The position numbers and the translations under genes were made by a program. From contig JAJXTJ010000100.1 in assembly GCA_021783895.1 (NCBI GenBank), forward strand, positions 1-5,652: a DNA stretch of 5,652 nucleotides. Direction: 5' to 3'. Each line of letters begins with the position of its first letter. Positions within the stretch are counted from its first letter, which is position 1. The stretch is from Pseudomonadota bacterium (GTDB taxonomy: Bacteria; Pseudomonadota; Gammaproteobacteria; Burkholderiales; Sulfuricellaceae). Of this stretch, positions 4,522 to 5,652 are shown piece after piece. The notes beneath the pieces are model-generated. The model ran no database searches and had not been told where the DNA came from. It saw nothing but the letters and a program-made list of their open reading frames with translations.

Positions 4522-5652
4522 GTGTTCATTGCTCGGAAGGGTCAGTGGGTCCGCTGGGCGTACGCGCCTGGCGATGTCCCAAACGAATCCAACCAACTCC
4601 CGGGCGATGGCAGCACAGGTCTTGTTCTGATGCATCCCACGATACCGGAGCTTGCGGAAACGATGGCAGAGGCGGGCTTGGGCTTTCCAGGCAATTTCGG
4701 TAACGGCGGCCGGCTGGCCCTCTTGCCGGGTTTCGATTTCGCGGCTGAGCTTGGCGGGATGCCGATAGTTCCAGGCAGACTCGATCAGTACCCTACGGAC
4801 GCGGCTGTTTCCGGTGCGTGTAAGCGAACCACGTTGGTGACTGTTGCCACTGGAGAACTCCGAAGGAACCAGGCCCAGGTAGCTCATAAGTTGCCGCGGA
4901 TGCTCGAAGCGACGCAAGTCGCCAACCTCGGCAACGATCGTCATGGCGGTAAGAAAGTCGACGCCACGCAAGCTCATCAGCGCCTTCACGACTGGACGCC
5001 AACGCCAAGTGTCAAATGCCTGCCGGATAGCAGCTTCAAGCCGCTGAACCCTTTCGGCTGCCGACTGCACAGCCAGGCGGTATTCGGTGAAGACAATCCG
5101 ATGGTTCTGATCGTCGAATCGGAGATCAGACAGAAATCGCAGGAACTTCTGTGTCCAGCCGCGACCTTCGCGATAGGGCTTGCCCAACCGCAGGAGCATT
5201 GCCATCAATTGCTGGCGAGCGCACCTTTGCGCCTTGACTGCGTCGTCGCGTGCCCGCATCAGGTCGCGCACGGCCTCATCGGAAGGATCTGGGACGGTGA
5301 CAGCAACCAGTTCGGCGGAGCGGTGCATACGGGCCAAGAGCAGCGCGTCGCGCCGATCCGTCTTGATGCGGTCAGCAGGCCGGCGCGGCACCCGCGATGG
5401 CGCCACTACCGCGCAGTTGTATCCTCTGGAGATCAAATCTCGAGCCAACCCGTAGCCGCACGGTCCTGCTTCATACGCAATCGCCAACTCGGATGGAGCG
5501 CAGTTCGATCGGGACAACGCCTTCATCACTTGGAATACGCTGTGCCTGGTGGTACCGATGAAACGTGGCTCCTCTCGCGAATTGGCTGGCGCCGCGGCAA
5601 TGGCAATCGAATCCTTGTGCACATCAAGGCAAATGAAGAATCTGTTAGTCTT
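4477..5652 (-). CDS. IS110-family transposase (DEDD/serine recombinase), start beyond the window
   Basis: RNA-guided recombinase-type transposase; 391 residues are visible and only the first few are missing, since the reading frame stays open to base 5652 and the first catalytic Asp is already in view (FFICLDVHKDS, D10 counted from the edge). The RuvC-like N-terminal DEDD set continues with YEAG (E61) and KTDRRDA (D99, D102). A helical linker (about 105-215) leads to the C-terminal Tnp domain: ALMSLRGVDFLTAMTIVAEVGD, then MSYLGLVPSEFSSG with the probable catalytic serine at about 268, then GSLTRTGNSRVRRVLIESAW. All key residues are intact and there is no frameshift, so it may be active. The GTG at 5622 is internal to the conserved block and is not the start. 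The tail after ADPLT is encoded across a long inverted repeat. The DVHKDS signature suits the IS110 rather than the IS1111 subgroup, but this is from memory. Confidence 0.92.
   Translation of the reverse strand, partial: KTNRFFICLDVHKDSIAIAAAPANSREEPRFIGTTRHSVFQVMKALSRSNCAPSELAIAYEAGPCGYGLARDLISRGYNCAVVAPSRVPRRPADRIKTDRRDALLLARMHRSAELVAVTVPDPSDEAVRDLMRARDDAVKAQRCARQQLMAMLLRLGKPYREGRGWTQKFLRFLSDLRFDDQNHRIVFTEYRLAVQSAAERVQRLEAAIRQAFDTWRWRPVVKALMSLRGVDFLTAMTIVAEVGDLRRFEHPRQLMSYLGLVPSEFSSGNSHQRGSLTRTGNSRVRRVLIESAWNYRHPAKLSREIETRQEGQPAAVTEIAWKAQARLCHRFRKLRYRGMHQNKTCAAIARELVGFVWDIARRVRPADPLTLPSNEHGFPTAGRPPAIEAR
4477..5652 (-). mobile_element. IS110-family insertion sequence, partial; minimum extent
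   Basis: Extent given is only the transposase-coding part. The left end of the element (upstream of the transposase, where IS110-subgroup elements encode the bridge RNA) is outside the window. The right end lies somewhere between the transposase stop and the coat promoter. IS110 elements usually lack clear terminal inverted repeats and make little or no target duplication, which is why the boundary cannot be read directly. It sits just upstream of a filamentous-phage structural operon and is transcribed toward it. Confidence 0.8.

Noticed and set aside
3977..4630. 217-aa plus-strand ORF
   Set aside because: Runs antisense through the coat gene, the intergenic region and the transposase end; low-quality Arg/Ser-rich translation. 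A shadow frame.
1..5652. dif-like attachment site, CRISPR array, tRNA or rRNA gene
   Set aside because: Read through for a XerCD-type 28-bp site, regular spaced repeats and RNA gene signatures; none was found.

Overview
The window holds most of the structural and secretion operon of a filamentous phage or prophage (Inoviridae-like). It lies entirely on the minus strand and is followed, at the high-coordinate end, by an IS110-family insertion-sequence transposase on the same strand. The host is probably a Gram-negative proteobacterium (beta or gamma): the phage encodes an outer-membrane secretin, the coat and adsorption proteins have Sec signal peptides, and the coding sequence is fairly GC-rich. 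I cannot name the genus or phage from sequence alone.

Layout in transcription order (right to left). 5652-4477: IS110-type transposase, cut by the window edge just before its start. 4476-4114: about 360 bases without a convincing gene, holding a strong imperfect inverted repeat beside the transposase stop, a weak terminator-like hairpin, and a candidate promoter with an overlapping palindrome. 4113-3913: 66-aa major coat preprotein (gpVIII-like). 3892-3859: a very clear intrinsic terminator. 3846-3760: 28-aa hydrophobic protein, probably a minor tip protein (gpVII/gpIX-like). 3763-2468: 431-aa adsorption protein (gpIII-like, TspB-type C-terminus). 2458-2171: 95-aa DUF2523 (gpVI-like) membrane protein. 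2160-2062: 32-aa single-span membrane protein of unknown role. 2037-871: Zot-family assembly ATPase (gpI-like). 874-1: secretin (gpIV-like), running off the left edge.

How they work together: the coat protein would be inserted in the inner membrane and extruded around ssDNA by the Zot ATPase through the phage-encoded secretin. The gpIII-, gpVI- and gpVII/IX-like proteins would cap the virion. Gene order matches the Ff/CTX-type plan VIII - (VII/IX) - III - VI - I - IV. Genes from the 28-aa ORF to the secretin are tightly packed, with two 4-base ATGA stop/start overlaps and Shine-Dalgarno sequences overlapping upstream stops. The terminator after the coat gene would keep coat expression high and the rest low.

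No replication initiator, ssDNA-binding protein, integrase or dif-like attachment site is seen. The replication module would be expected upstream of the coat gene, which is where the IS110 element sits, so it is either beyond the element, displaced, or lost.
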